Both the position numbers and the translations under genes were made by a program. From NCBI RefSeq assembly GCF_030499575.1, contig NZ_JASTLC010000001.1, positions 9,262,001-9,326,000 of the forward strand: 64,000 nucleotides of DNA. Direction: 5' to 3'. The notes beneath the pieces were generated by a model that saw only the letters and a list, made by a program, of their open reading frames with translations, was not told the origin of the DNA and made no database searches. This DNA comes from Streptomyces sp. DG2A-72. GTDB lineage: Bacteria; Actinomycetota; Actinomycetes; Streptomycetales; Streptomycetaceae. Of the stretch, positions 16,547 to 26,632 are shown piece after piece. The first letter of the stretch is position 1, and each line of letters begins with the position of its first letter.

Positions 16547-17380
16547 GTGACCATGCCGCAGCCCCTGCTGACCACCGCGCCGCCCGCGTGGAAGGTCCTC
16601 AACGAGGGCAGCAGTGCCGAACCCCTCGTGCTGGCTGTCGACTTCGCCGTCTCCGGGCGTCCGGAGTCCACGTTCGCAGACCTCGGCCGCCTCCTCGCTC
16701 CGAGCGTCCCGCTCTGGGAGACCCGGCAGCCGGAACTGGAGCGGGCCCGCACCTTCGACGGCGAGGACTTCGTGTCGTACTGGGTGCGGGGTGTGCGCGA
16801 CACCGGGCGCCCGGTGCGCGCCGTTCTCGGCTACTGCGTCGGCGGCCTGTACGCGGCCCGCGTCGCGCAACTCCTCGCTGCGGAGCAGGATGAGGCGCCG
16901 ACCGTCGTCCTGTTCGACCCCGAGCCGCCTCACCAAGCCGGCATGGTCGCGGACTTCCGGGCCGCCGTGGCACGGTTGTGCTCGGTGCTCAGCCCGGAGG
17001 AATCCGCGCTGGCCGGGCAGGCAGCCGTAGAGGCAGCCCAGCAGAGCGCCGGCCTCGCCGCGCTCGGCGCCGCGCTCACCGAGGTCTTCACCGGCATCAC
17101 CGGCGCCGCCTTCGCCCGGGCGGAGCTGCCCGCCGAACTCGCCGGCGAACTCAGCGGCGCCTATGAGGCGTTCGTCGCCTACATCGCCGCAGCCGCCGTG
17201 TTCGACCCGGCCGTGTCGTGGGAAGACGCCACCGCGCTGACCACTCCCGCGGCCGACCCGCACGCCCGGTACGCCGGGCGGCTCATCCCCGTCGACGCGG
17301 CCCACGAGGACATCCTGCGCAGCCCCGCCACCGCCGATGTCCTCACCGGCCTGCTCACCCGGTCCCGTCCGCAGAGCTGA
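16547..17380 (+). CDS. lipX2: Dieckmann cyclase releasing the tetramic acid (TrdC/SlgL/NcmC family)
   Basis: 277 residues from GTG 16547 (GAAGGA 6 bases upstream). It has an alpha/beta-hydrolase fold with a cysteine in the nucleophile elbow: GYCVGG, Cys97. An Asp follows in VLFDPE (Asp124) and a His near the C-terminus in VDAAHEDIL (His253), giving a Cys-Asp-His triad. The family TrdC, SlgL, KirHI, FacHI and lipomycin LipX2 is known to close tetramic acid and pyridone rings by Dieckmann condensation of a beta-ketoacyl-aminoacyl thioester, releasing it from the carrier protein. That fits this cluster, where no PKS or NRPS protein ends in a thioesterase domain. It lies between the methyltransferase and NRPS genes, both in the same direction. 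The gene symbol is recalled from the literature. Confidence 0.85.
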   Translation: MTMPQPLLTTAPPAWKVLNEGSSAEPLVLAVDFAVSGRPESTFADLGRLLAPSVPLWETRQPELERARTFDGEDFVSYWVRGVRDTGRPVRAVLGYCVGGLYAARVAQLLAAEQDEAPTVVLFDPEPPHQAGMVADFRAAVARLCSVLSPEESALAGQAAVEAAQQSAGLAALGAALTEVFTGITGAAFARAELPAELAGELSGAYEAFVAYIAAAAVFDPAVSWEDATALTTPAADPHARYAGRLIPVDAAHEDILRSPATADVLTGLLTRSRPQS

Positions 17381-17564
17381 GCGCTCCGCTGGAAACGCCG
17401 CGGCGCCATCGTGGCCGGTCGCGCAGTTCGCCGCGCCCCCTTCGGGGAGCTGCCGAACCGCAGCCGACCACCACCGACCTGCCTCAGAGCCGCACCTTCG
17501 GATCGCGCCGGGCCCGGACCGTGCCGACCGTGACCATCGACCATCAGCGAAAGGGTGACCCACC

Positions 17565-19808
17565 GTGCAGTCAGCCGAGAAGGCGAAGCCGGCCGACGGC
17601 GCCGCGGCGGCCCTGCTTGCCGCACTGACCCAGAAGCGGCGGCTGGACGCGGCGACGCCCAAGGAGAGCGCACTGTGGTTGCTGGACCGGCTGCTGCCCG
17701 ACGCCGGCGTCAACAACGTTCCCCTCGCCGTCCGCGTCGACGGACGGCTCGACACCGCCGCGCTCCAGGCCGCCGTCGACGCCCTGGTACGCCGCCACGA
17801 GGTCCTGCGCACGGTCTACCTCGACCGGCAGGCGGGCCTCGTCCGCGAGGTGCTCGGCGAGGACACCCCCGCTCCGCGCGTCGAGGTCCACGACATCGTC
17901 GCCGGCGTACCGGAGAAGGCGCTGCGGGAGTTCGCCGCGACCCCGATCCGGTGCGACGGCCGGCTGATGCTGCGCGTGGCCGTCTTCCGGGGACCGGATG
18001 CCGACACCCTCGCCGTGGTGGTCCACCACCTCGTCTTCGACGCGGTCTCGGTGCCGGTCCTGATCGCCGAACTCGCCGCCGCCTACGACGCCCGCGCCAC
18101 GGGCCGCGACCTGCCCGACGAACTGCGCGCCCCCGCCCCGGCCCTGCGGGACGCCGCGCCCCGCGAAGAGAGCCTCGCCTACTGGCGCTCCGCGCTCGAC
18201 GGCTTCGACCCGGCCGGTCTCGACCTGGACTGCACACGCCTCGCACCGGCCCGGGCCACCCTGGTGGGCGACACCGTCCTGCGCGTCCTGGACGACGAGA
18301 CCCGGGACCTGGTGCGCGGGCTCCAGCGCACCTTGCGGGCACCCGAGGCCGTCATCCTCCTCACCGCCTTCTGCCTGCTGCTCGCGGCACACGGCGCCGG
18401 GCCCGACCTCGTCGTCGGATCCCCGGTCAACATCCGGCCGCCCGAGGCGCAGTCCGCGATCGGCTACCACGTCAACACCCTGCCGCTACGGCTGACAGTC
18501 GACTCCGGCCGCGGCTTCCGCGACCTGGTGAAGGAGGCGCGCACCGCCTTCTTCGGCGCGCTCGCCCACAGCGACGTACCTGTGGACGCCATCGCCCACG
18601 AGACCGTGCGCGAGACGGTGTCCTGGCGCGACACCCTCTTCCAGCACATGTTCAACTACGTGCCCGTGGAGCCGGCCCAGCCCCTCACACTGGGTGGCGT
18701 CCCGGCCCGGCCGCTGCACCTCGAGACCGGGTTCAGCAAGTTCGACCTGGAGCTGTTCGTGCAGTCCGGTGCCGACCACATCGGCCTGCGCGTCCTGTAC
18801 TGCTCCGAGGTGCTCGACCGGGCCGACGCCGAGGCCCTGGCCCACCGCTACGCGACCCTGCTGCACACCGTCGCCGCCGAACCCGACCGGCCCGTCGGTG
18901 AGCTGGACGTGTGGAGCGCCGAGGACCGCGCGCTGCCAGGCCCGGGCACGGCACGGTCGGTGCCGGACACCGCGGTCGATGCCGACCGCGACCTCGACGC
19001 GTTCCGCACCGCCCCCGACGGTTCGGCGCTCGGCCTCGCGGACGCGGCGGCCCGCTGCGCGGCCGACGGCGGCTACCCCTATGTCGTCCACCCGCTCGAC
19101 GCCCGGCACGTCGCCGTCGTCGGGCGGGCCGGCAACCGGCTCCCGGCCGGGGTGCGCGGCGAGGTGTGCCTCGTACGGCCCGACGGGGCCACGCATGTGG
19201 CCACCGGCTGGACCGGCAGCCTGCGCCGCGACGGCGCGCTGGAGCTGTACGGCCACGCCGAGCGCGCCGCTCTGCTGCACGGCCGGGTGGTGCACCCCGA
19301 GCGGGTGGAGGCCGTACTGCTGGCGCATCCGGAGGTCACCGGGGCGGCGTTGGCCGTCGCGGACGGGACGGCGCTTGCGTTCGTCACCGCAGACGAGCGG
19401 CCCGGTCTCGCGGACGACGTCGCCGGTCACGCCGCCCGGCTGCTGCCGCGCGCGGTGCAGCCGGCCCGGGTGATCCGCACCGACGTGCTGCCGCTGCGTC
19501 CTGACGGCGGCTGGGACACGGCGGCGCTGCTGGCGTCCGCCGCGGCCGAGCCGGAGAGCGAGCTGGACGACCCCGGTGGGCTGGTGGGTGACCTGCGCGG
19601 GCTGTGGCGCGACCTCCTCGACCTCGCGGAACCCGCCGACGCCAACGCCGACTTCTTCTCGCTCGGCGGGCATTCGCTGCTCGGCGCCCAGCTGGTGCAG
19701 CGCGTCGACGACGTGACGGGGACGCGGATCAGGCTGGCCGACCTGTTCGACAACCCGACGCCGCGCAGCCTCGCGCGCCATCTGCGGGCCCTGCGCGACG
19801 ACAGCTGA
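17565..19808 (+). CDS. lipNrps: NRPS: condensation domain, vestigial adenylation domain, PCP
   Basis: 747 residues from GTG 17565. Residues about 35-450 are a condensation domain with HHLVFDAVS (HHxxxD, His at about 153-154). Residues about 470-660 look like only the C-terminal part of an adenylation domain: LPAGVRGEVCLVRPDG, then ATGWTGSLRRDGALELYGHA (A7-like) and LHGRVVHPERVEAVLLAHPE (A8-like). The ATP-binding cores (the SGTTG-type loop, the A4/A5 region) and the A10 lysine are missing. A PCP follows with LGGHSLL, Ser704 being the phosphopantetheine site. Its task should be to condense the M7 beta-ketoacyl chain with an amino acid on the PCP. Glutamate is expected from lipomycin, and must be activated elsewhere. 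There is no TE domain. Confidence 0.88.
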   Translation: MQSAEKAKPADGAAAALLAALTQKRRLDAATPKESALWLLDRLLPDAGVNNVPLAVRVDGRLDTAALQAAVDALVRRHEVLRTVYLDRQAGLVREVLGEDTPAPRVEVHDIVAGVPEKALREFAATPIRCDGRLMLRVAVFRGPDADTLAVVVHHLVFDAVSVPVLIAELAAAYDARATGRDLPDELRAPAPALRDAAPREESLAYWRSALDGFDPAGLDLDCTRLAPARATLVGDTVLRVLDDETRDLVRGLQRTLRAPEAVILLTAFCLLLAAHGAGPDLVVGSPVNIRPPEAQSAIGYHVNTLPLRLTVDSGRGFRDLVKEARTAFFGALAHSDVPVDAIAHETVRETVSWRDTLFQHMFNYVPVEPAQPLTLGGVPARPLHLETGFSKFDLELFVQSGADHIGLRVLYCSEVLDRADAEALAHRYATLLHTVAAEPDRPVGELDVWSAEDRALPGPGTARSVPDTAVDADRDLDAFRTAPDGSALGLADAAARCAADGGYPYVVHPLDARHVAVVGRAGNRLPAGVRGEVCLVRPDGATHVATGWTGSLRRDGALELYGHAERAALLHGRVVHPERVEAVLLAHPEVTGAALAVADGTALAFVTADERPGLADDVAGHAARLLPRAVQPARVIRTDVLPLRPDGGWDTAALLASAAAEPESELDDPGGLVGDLRGLWRDLLDLAEPADANADFFSLGGHSLLGAQLVQRVDDVTGTRIRLADLFDNPTPRSLARHLRALRDDS

Positions 19809-19816
19809 CCGACCGC

Positions 19817-19890
19817 GGGCCGGCCGATCGCCGGCCCGACCCGAAGACCTCTCGACCGACCGACCACTCCTGAGCGCCACGCAAGTGGCG
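19817..19890 (+). terminator. Pair of hairpins between lipNrps and lipPks1
   Basis: GGGCCGGC-CGATC-GCCGGCCC (19817-19837) is a perfect 8-bp stem 9 bp after the NRPS stop. CGCCAC-GCAA-GTGGCG (19875-19890) is a second, 6-bp stem. Neither has a U-tract. They may reduce or set read-through into the PKS genes in the 189-bp gap (19809-19997). Confidence 0.45.
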
Positions 19891-19997
19891 GGGCCTCCGC
19901 CGTATCCCCCGGCGGCGGGGGCCCACCGGCCGCCGAGCCGCCGTCGGCCAGCTGTGCCGCAGACCTGTGTGAAGAGAACGACGACGGGAGCAAGAAC

Positions 19998-22900
19998 GTG
20001 TCCGAACACCGTGGCAGCGCAGGTGGCTCCGCACTGTTCCCCCGGACGGGGACCGTGCTGCCCTGGGTCCTGACCGGCCCCGGCGCCGCCGCCGTACGGG
20101 CCCGCGCCGAGGCTCTGCGCACGCACCTCGGCGCGACCGCCGAGTGGTCGCCGGCCGGGGTCGGACAGGCCCTCGTCGCCGGGGCCGGGGCCGGCACCCA
20201 CCGGGCCGTCGTGCTCGCCGGGGATCGCACGCAGACCCTGGACGCGCTCGCCGCGCTGACCGCCGGCGCCGACCACCCGGCGGTGGTCACCGGCACCCAC
20301 GCGGACGCCTCCCCGGCCGGGCCGGTGTTCGTCTTCCCCGGGCAGGGCTCGCAGTGGACCGGCATGGCCCGCGAACTCCTCGACACCGCCCCGGTGTTCG
20401 CCCGCAAGGTGCACAACTGCGCCGACGCGTTCGCCCCCTACCTGGACCACTCCCTGCTGGACTCCGTGACGGGCGCGGCCGGTGGTCCCGAGCCGGCCGG
20501 CGCCGACGTGGTGCAGCCCGCGCTGTTCGCGGTGATGGTGGCGCTGGCCGACCTGTGGAGCGCGGCCGGGGTCACCCCCGGCGCCGTGCTCGGGCACAGC
20601 CTCGGTGAGCTGGCCGCCGCGCATGTCGCCGGGGCACTGTCCCTGGACGACAGCGCCCGGGTCGTGGCCCGCTGGAGCCAGGCGCAGGCCACCCTCGCCG
20701 GGCGCGGCGACATGGTGTCGGTGCTGCTGCCCGCCGACGAACTCGCCGGCCTGCTCGACCGGCGCTGGCCGGGCAGGCTGGTCGTCGCCGTGGAGAACAG
20801 CCCCGGCTCGGCCGTCGCCTCCGGTGACGTGGACGCGGCGGCGGAACTCGTCGCCCACCTCACCGCCGAGGGCATCCACGCCCGGCGCGTCGACGTGGGG
20901 CTCGCCGCGCACTCCCCGCACATCGACGCGATCCTCCCCCGCATCCGCGAGGACATCGCGCCCGTCCGCGCCCACGCCCCCCGCATCCCCGTCTACTCCG
21001 CGCTGCACGGCGGAGCGCTGGACGGCACGCCCTTGGACGCCGCCCACTGGTGCCGCAACCTGCGCTCCACCGTCCGCTTCGCCGACGCCACCCGCGCGGC
21101 GCTGGAGGCCGGGCACACCACGCTCGTCGAGGTCAGCCCGCACCCGGTGCTGACCACCGCCATGGAGGTCTCCGCGACCCGGGCGGCCCGTACGGCCACC
21201 GTCCTCGGCACCCTGCGCCGCGGCGAGGGCGGTCCGTCCCGCTTCCTCGCGTCGCTGGCCGAGCTGCACGTGTCCGGCGGTGCCGCCGACCTGCGAACCG
21301 TCCTGCCCGCTTCCGAGGCCGTACGACTGCCGGAGGCGGTCCTCACCGCCGGGCCGCGCGAAGAGTCCGCGGACGGCGGCGCCCCGCACGAGGCGCTGCG
21401 CGCCTGCCTGGCGCCGCTCGACCCGGTAGAACGCCACGCCCATCTGCTGGCCGTGGTGCGGGAGTGCACCGCCGCGGCACTCGACGGCGACGACGAGGGC
21501 TCCATCGACGACCGGCGCACCTTCCGCGACCTCGGCGTCACCTCGCTCACCGCCGTCGGCATCCGCGACCGGCTGCGCTCCGCGACCGGGCTGCGGCTCT
21601 CCCCGACCGTCGTCTTCGACCACCCCACGCCGAACGCGCTCGCCGCCCAGTTGGACGCCGAACTGTTCGGCACCATTGCCGACGCCGATCCCGCCCCGGC
21701 CGTCGGTAGCCGGGCCGCGCTGCACGACGAGCCCATCGCGATCGTCGGCATGGCCTGCCGCTACCCGGGTGGCGTGGGCTCTCCCGCCGACCTGTGGCGC
21801 ACGGTCCTCGCCGGTGTCGACGCGGTCGGCCCGCTGCCCACGGACCGCGGCTGGAACATCGCCGACGGCTACGACCCCGAGATGGGCGGCCCCGGCCGGT
21901 TCTCCCAGCACGAGGGCGGATTCCTCCACGACGCCGCCGAGTTCGACGCGGAGTTCTTCGGGATCTCGCCGCGCGAGGCACTTGCCATGGACCCGCAGCA
22001 GCGGCTCGCCCTGGAGTCCGCCTGGGAGGCGATCGAGGACGCCGGTCTCGACGCGCACGCCTTCAAGGGCTCCCGCACCGGTGTGTTCCTCGGCCTCATC
22101 ACCCAGGACTACGGCCCCCGCGCCGGCGAACCCACCGCGCAGGCCGGCGCGGTCGAGGGCCACCTGTTCCTCGGCTCCACCGGCAGCGTCGCCTCCGGCC
22201 GCCTCTCCTACGTGCTCGGCCTGGAGGGGCCGTCGCTGACCATCGACACCGCCTGCTCCTCGTCGTTGGTCGCCCTGCACGAGGCGTGCCAGGCGCTGCG
22301 CACCGGTGAGTGCGACATGGCGCTGACCGGCGGTGTCACCGTGATGCCGAGCACCGGCATGCTCGTCGAGTTCTCCCGCCAGCGGGGCTTGTCTCCCGAC
22401 GGGCGCTGCAAGGCGTTCTCCGCGTCCGCCGACGGCTTCGGCCTGGCCGAGGGCGTGGGCATGCTCGTCGTCGAGCGGCTGTCGGACGCGCGGCGTCTGG
22501 GGCATCGGGTGCTGGCGGTGGTGCGGGGCAGTGCGGTCAATCAGGACGGTGCGTCGAATGGGTTGAGTGCGCCGAGTGGGCCTGCTCAGCAGCGGGTGAT
22601 CCGGCAGGCGTTGGTGAACGCGGGGGTGCAGGCGTCCGAGGTGGACGTGGTGGAGGCGCATGGCACTGGGACTCGGCTCGGCGATCCGATCGAGGCGCAG
22701 GCTCTGCTGGCGACGTATGGGCAGGGGCGGTCGGTCGAACGGCCGCTGTGGCTGGGGTCGTTGAAGTCGAACATCGGGCATGCGCAGGCGGCGGCCGGTG
22801 TGGGTGGTGTGATCAAGATGGTGATGGGGCTGCGGGCCGGTGTGTTGCCGCGCACTCTGCATGCGGATGTGCCGTCGCCGCATATCGACTGGGCGGCGGG

Positions 22901-25900
22901 GAACGTGCGGCTGCTGACCGAGGCGCGGGAGTGGGCGGAGGCCGGGCATCCGCGCCGGGCCGCGGTGTCGTCGTTCGGCGTGAGCGGCACCAACGCCCAC
23001 GTGATCCTCGAAGCCGCCCCCGAGACCGACGGTGCGCCCGAGGTGTCCGACGGCGTCCTGGGCAGCGCGCCCGGGATCGTGCCGTGGGTGTTGTCCGCCG
23101 CGTCCGCCGACGCCCTGCGCGCGCAGGCCGAGCGGCTGAGCGGGCACGTGGCCGAGCGTCCCGGACTCGCCCCCGCTGACGTGGCGTTCTCCCTCGCGAC
23201 GAGGCGTACGGCGCTGGAGCACCGGGCCGTCGTCGTGGGCGGTGACCGCGACGAACTCCTCGCCACCCTGGACGCGTTGAGCGCCGGCCGTCCCGCTCGC
23301 GGGGCCGTGCTGGGTGACGCGGCCGCCCATTCCCGCCGTCCCGTGTTCGTGTTTCCGGGGCAGGGGTCGCAGTGGGTGGGGATGGCGGTGGAGTTGTTGG
23401 ACTCGTCGCCGGTGTTCGCGGAGTCGATGCTCGCCTGTGGGGAGGCGCTGAGCGAGTTCGTGGGCTGGGATCTGCTGGAGGTTTTGCGGGACGGGGACGA
23501 GGAGCTGTCGAACCGCGTCGATGTGGTGCAGCCGGTGTTGTGGGCGGTGATGGTGTCGTTGGCCGCGGTGTGGCGTGCGTGTGGGGTGGTGCCGGCTGCG
23601 GTGGTGGGTCATTCGCAGGGTGAGATCGCGGCTGCGGTGGTGGCGGGTGGTTTGTCGTTGCGTGATGGTGCGCGGGTGGTCGCACTGCGCAGTGCGGTGA
23701 TCGGCGGTCTGCTGGCGGGCAGGGGCGGTATGGCGTCGGTGGCGCTGGCGTCCGACGCGGTGCGGGAACGGCTGGGGTTGTGGGAAGGACGCCTGTCCCT
23801 GGCGGCGGTGAATGGTCCGTCGTCGAGTGTGGTGTGCGGACACGTCGACGCGCTGGACGAGTTTGTGAGCGCACTCGAACGTGACGGAGTGAGAGTGCGG
23901 CGTATCGCGGTGGACTATGCGTCGCACTCGGTTTTCGTGGAGCAGGTGGAGGAAGAACTCCTCGATGTGCTGGGGGATGTCTCTCCCCGGTCGGGTGAGG
24001 TGCCGTTCTATTCCACGGTCACCGGTGGAGTCTTCGACACGAGCGGACTCGACGCCGGGTACTGGTACCGGAATCTGCGGCGGACGGTGCGTTTTGAGGA
24101 GACGGTGCGGGAGTTGGCGCGTCGGGGCTTTGACGCGTTCGTCGAGGTGAGTGCGCATCCGGTGCTGGCGGTGGGTGTGCAGGAGACACTGGAGGCGGCC
24201 GGGGCGCGGGGTGTGGTGTGTGGGACGTTGCGTCGGGGTGAGGGTGGTGTGCGGCGGCTGCTTGCCTCGCTGGGCGAGGCGTGGGTCGCCGGGGTCGGGG
24301 TCGACTGGTCACGACTGACACCGGCCGCGAGCGCGGTAGAGCTGCCGACGTACGCGTTCCAGCACCAGCGCTACTGGCTCGACAGCACTGCCGCGAACAC
24401 CGGTGACCGGCCCGCCGACGACCAGGACGCCGCGTTCTGGGAGGCGGTCCAGCACACCGACCTGGACGGTTTCGCCGCCGAACTGGACATCGCGCCCGAC
24501 GCCCCGCTCGGCACCGTCCTGCCCGCGCTCGCCGACTGGCGGCAGCGCATGCGGACCACGGCAGCCGTGGACGCGTGGCGCTACAGGATCACCTGGAAGC
24601 ACCTGCCCGACGTGCCCGGCGCCCCGGTCCTCAGCGGGCCCTGGCTGGCCGTCGTACCGGAACGGCACACGGACGCCCCGTCCGTCACCGCGTCCCTGGA
24701 CGCCATGGCGAAGGCCGGCGCCGAGGTGGTCCGGGTGACGGTCGAGGACGCCGATGCCGACGTGGACCGGCTCACCGAGCGGCTGCGCGGCCTCGTCACC
24801 GGGCTCGGCTCGACACCGGCCGGGGTCCTGTCGTTCCTCGGTCTGGACGAGGAGCGCCACCCCGGCCATCCGGCCATGCCGAGCGGGCTGGCGATAAGCC
24901 TCGCCCTGGTGCGCGCCCTCGGCCGGGCCGGGATCGGCGCCCCGCTGTGGATGGTGACCCGGCAGGCCGTCGCGGCCGGCGAGGACACCCACCCGCACGC
25001 CCCGCTGGGCTCGCTGCTCTGGGGCCTCGGCCAGGTTACGGCCCTCGAACACGCCGACCGGTGGGGCGGGTTGATCGACTTGCCCGCCGTCTGCGACGCC
25101 CGGGTCGCGCGCATGCTGTGCGCCGCGCTCGCCGGGCACGGCGTCGAGGACCAGCTGGCCCTGCGTCCCTCGGGCACGTTCATCCGCCGACTTGTCCACG
25201 CTCCCGGCGAGCAGCGGGCCGCCCGGCGCAGCTGGCGTCCGCGGGGCACGGTGATCGTCACCGGCGGCACCGGTGCTCTCGGAGCCGTCCTCGCCCGGTG
25301 GCTGGCCGCGGAGGGCGCCGAGCACCTGGTGCTCACCGGGCGCCGCGGAGCCGACGCGCCCGGCGCCGAGCAACTGCGCGACGAACTCGCCGTGACCGGC
25401 GCCCGTGTCACCATCGCTGCCTGCGACATCGCCGACCGCAAGGCGGTGGCGGCGCTCCTCGACGAGCTCGCCGCCGACGGGGAGACCGTACGCGCCGTGC
25501 TGCACGTAGCGGGCGTCGCGGACCTGACCTCCCTGGAGGACACCGGCCCGGAGGCGTTCGCCGCCGGAGTCGCCGCCAAGGTCGACGGCGCCCTGCACCT
25601 CACCGAACTCCTCGACCACGGCGAGTTGGACGCCTTCGTCCTGTTCTCCTCCATCGCCGGCGTGTGGGGCAGCGGCGACCACGGCGCCTACGCCGCCGCC
25701 AACGCGTTCCTCAACGCGCTCGCCGAGCACAACCGGGCCCGCTCCATCCCCACCACCTCCATCGCCTGGGGCGTGTGGAACGCGTTCGGCGTCGAGGGCG
25801 CCGGCGGCATCTCCGAGGCCGTCGACCTCGACCAGCTGCACCGGCGGGGCCTGCCCCTCATCGAACCCGAGCTGGGCCTCACCGCGCTGCAGCGGGCCCT

Positions 25901-26588
25901 GGACCGCGACGAGACCGTGCTCACCGTGGCACCCGTCGCCTGGGAGCGGTTCTTCCCCCTGTTCAGCGCGGCCCGCCCACGACCGCTGTTCGAGGACCTG
26001 CCGCAGATCCGGGCGCTGTCCGCGCCGACGCCCGCGGGCCCGGCCGCCGAGTCCGGGCAGCGCGGCTCGGGGCTCGCCGACCTGCCGCTCGCCGACCGGG
26101 ACAGCGCCCTGCTCGCCCTGGTCCGCGGCGAGGCCGCCTCCGTGCTCGGCTACGAGCGGCCCGACCAGCTCGACGTCGACCGCGCCCTGCGCGACGTCGG
26201 CTTCGACTCCCTCACCGCGATGGAGCTGCGCAACCGGCTGGCCAAGGCCACCGGCCTCACCCTGCCCGCAGCGCTGGTCTTCGACCACCCGACACCGCTC
26301 GCCATCGCCGCGTACCTCAAGACCGAGCTCTACGGGCCCGACGCCGGCGACGACAGCTCCGTCCTCACCGAACTGGACGCGCTGTCTCAGCGGCTGGCGG
26401 CCATCGACCCGGACACCAACACCCGGCTGGAGATCACCCTGCGGCTGCGCTCGCTGCTCACGCGGTGGAGCGAGCCGGACGGCGGCCGTACGACGGCCGA
26501 AACGGCCACGACCACCTCCGCCACGGCACTCGAATCGGCCAGCGCCGACGAGGTGCTGGCCTTCATCGACACCGAACTCGGCATCTGA
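19998..26588 (+). CDS. lipPks1: Type I PKS: loading AT-ACP plus module 1 (KS-AT-KR-ACP)
   Basis: 2196 residues from GTG 19998 (GGGAG upstream). The loading AT has FPGQGSQW (about 112) and GHSLGE (Ser201), and lacks a KS; the loading ACP has LGVTSL (Ser516). KS1 has CSSS at Cys753. AT1 has GHSQGE (Ser1206) and YASH (1307-1310), the methylmalonyl signature. KR1 has the GGTGALG loop at about 1753, Ser1885 and Tyr1898, with Trp1890 eight residues before the Tyr and no LDD, so it is A-type. ACP1 has GFDSL (Ser2071). There is no DH; the linker [17 protein letters not shown] is a post-AT dimerisation element. The C-terminus ([12 protein letters not shown]) is a docking domain. A DEBS/avermectin-style loading module fits a branched acyl-CoA; isobutyryl is known for LipPks1. 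Product: 2,4-dimethyl-3-hydroxypentanoyl-ACP. Confidence 0.93.
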   Translation: MSEHRGSAGGSALFPRTGTVLPWVLTGPGAAAVRARAEALRTHLGATAEWSPAGVGQALVAGAGAGTHRAVVLAGDRTQTLDALAALTAGADHPAVVTGTHADASPAGPVFVFPGQGSQWTGMARELLDTAPVFARKVHNCADAFAPYLDHSLLDSVTGAAGGPEPAGADVVQPALFAVMVALADLWSAAGVTPGAVLGHSLGELAAAHVAGALSLDDSARVVARWSQAQATLAGRGDMVSVLLPADELAGLLDRRWPGRLVVAVENSPGSAVASGDVDAAAELVAHLTAEGIHARRVDVGLAAHSPHIDAILPRIREDIAPVRAHAPRIPVYSALHGGALDGTPLDAAHWCRNLRSTVRFADATRAALEAGHTTLVEVSPHPVLTTAMEVSATRAARTATVLGTLRRGEGGPSRFLASLAELHVSGGAADLRTVLPASEAVRLPEAVLTAGPREESADGGAPHEALRACLAPLDPVERHAHLLAVVRECTAAALDGDDEGSIDDRRTFRDLGVTSLTAVGIRDRLRSATGLRLSPTVVFDHPTPNALAAQLDAELFGTIADADPAPAVGSRAALHDEPIAIVGMACRYPGGVGSPADLWRTVLAGVDAVGPLPTDRGWNIADGYDPEMGGPGRFSQHEGGFLHDAAEFDAEFFGISPREALAMDPQQRLALESAWEAIEDAGLDAHAFKGSRTGVFLGLITQDYGPRAGEPTAQAGAVEGHLFLGSTGSVASGRLSYVLGLEGPSLTIDTACSSSLVALHEACQALRTGECDMALTGGVTVMPSTGMLVEFSRQRGLSPDGRCKAFSASADGFGLAEGVGMLVVERLSDARRLGHRVLAVVRGSAVNQDGASNGLSAPSGPAQQRVIRQALVNAGVQASEVDVVEAHGTGTRLGDPIEAQALLATYGQGRSVERPLWLGSLKSNIGHAQAAAGVGGVIKMVMGLRAGVLPRTLHADVPSPHIDWAAGNVRLLTEAREWAEAGHPRRAAVSSFGVSGTNAHVILEAAPETDGAPEVSDGVLGSAPGIVPWVLSAASADALRAQAERLSGHVAERPGLAPADVAFSLATRRTALEHRAVVVGGDRDELLATLDALSAGRPARGAVLGDAAAHSRRPVFVFPGQGSQWVGMAVELLDSSPVFAESMLACGEALSEFVGWDLLEVLRDGDEELSNRVDVVQPVLWAVMVSLAAVWRACGVVPAAVVGHSQGEIAAAVVAGGLSLRDGARVVALRSAVIGGLLAGRGGMASVALASDAVRERLGLWEGRLSLAAVNGPSSSVVCGHVDALDEFVSALERDGVRVRRIAVDYASHSVFVEQVEEELLDVLGDVSPRSGEVPFYSTVTGGVFDTSGLDAGYWYRNLRRTVRFEETVRELARRGFDAFVEVSAHPVLAVGVQETLEAAGARGVVCGTLRRGEGGVRRLLASLGEAWVAGVGVDWSRLTPAASAVELPTYAFQHQRYWLDSTAANTGDRPADDQDAAFWEAVQHTDLDGFAAELDIAPDAPLGTVLPALADWRQRMRTTAAVDAWRYRITWKHLPDVPGAPVLSGPWLAVVPERHTDAPSVTASLDAMAKAGAEVVRVTVEDADADVDRLTERLRGLVTGLGSTPAGVLSFLGLDEERHPGHPAMPSGLAISLALVRALGRAGIGAPLWMVTRQAVAAGEDTHPHAPLGSLLWGLGQVTALEHADRWGGLIDLPAVCDARVARMLCAALAGHGVEDQLALRPSGTFIRRLVHAPGEQRAARRSWRPRGTVIVTGGTGALGAVLARWLAAEGAEHLVLTGRRGADAPGAEQLRDELAVTGARVTIAACDIADRKAVAALLDELAADGETVRAVLHVAGVADLTSLEDTGPEAFAAGVAAKVDGALHLTELLDHGELDAFVLFSSIAGVWGSGDHGAYAAANAFLNALAEHNRARSIPTTSIAWGVWNAFGVEGAGGISEAVDLDQLHRRGLPLIEPELGLTALQRALDRDETVLTVAPVAWERFFPLFSAARPRPLFEDLPQIRALSAPTPAGPAAESGQRGSGLADLPLADRDSALLALVRGEAASVLGYERPDQLDVDRALRDVGFDSLTAMELRNRLAKATGLTLPAALVFDHPTPLAIAAYLKTELYGPDAGDDSSVLTELDALSQRLAAIDPDTNTRLEITLRLRSLLTRWSEPDGGRTTAETATTTSATALESASADEVLAFIDTELGI
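22473..22980 (+). repeat. Near-identical KS segment, copy in module 1
   Basis: About 508 bp of KS1 aligned without gaps to 27467-27974 in KS2 (offset 4994). The only clear difference I see is GGTCGAAC against CCGATGAAC near 22730. Codon choice here (GGG TTG AGT GCG) differs from that in the flanking KS sequence. Confidence 0.8.
23520..24381 (+). repeat. Near-identical methylmalonyl-AT segment, copy in module 1
   Basis: About 862 bp aligned without gaps to 28529-29390 in AT2 (offset 5009), with very few substitutions (for instance the codons before DTSGLD). It covers the GHSQG and YASH motifs and ends in the post-[13 protein letters not shown] segment. Confidence 0.8.
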
Positions 26589-26632
26589 GCAGATGCACTC
26601 CGCGCCAAGCGACTCACAGGGGGCAGGAACTG

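Noticed and set aside
17179..17673. Minus-strand frame across the cyclase/NRPS gap
   Set aside because: It overlaps both real genes and has low-complexity translation; the 184-bp gap (17381-17564) shows nothing else that I can support.
18486..24158. A 1890-residue open frame on the minus strand
   Set aside because: It lies opposite the NRPS and PKS1 coding frames, has Arg/His/Gln-rich low-complexity translation and no domain motifs. Long antisense frames are expected where the sense strand is GC3-rich.
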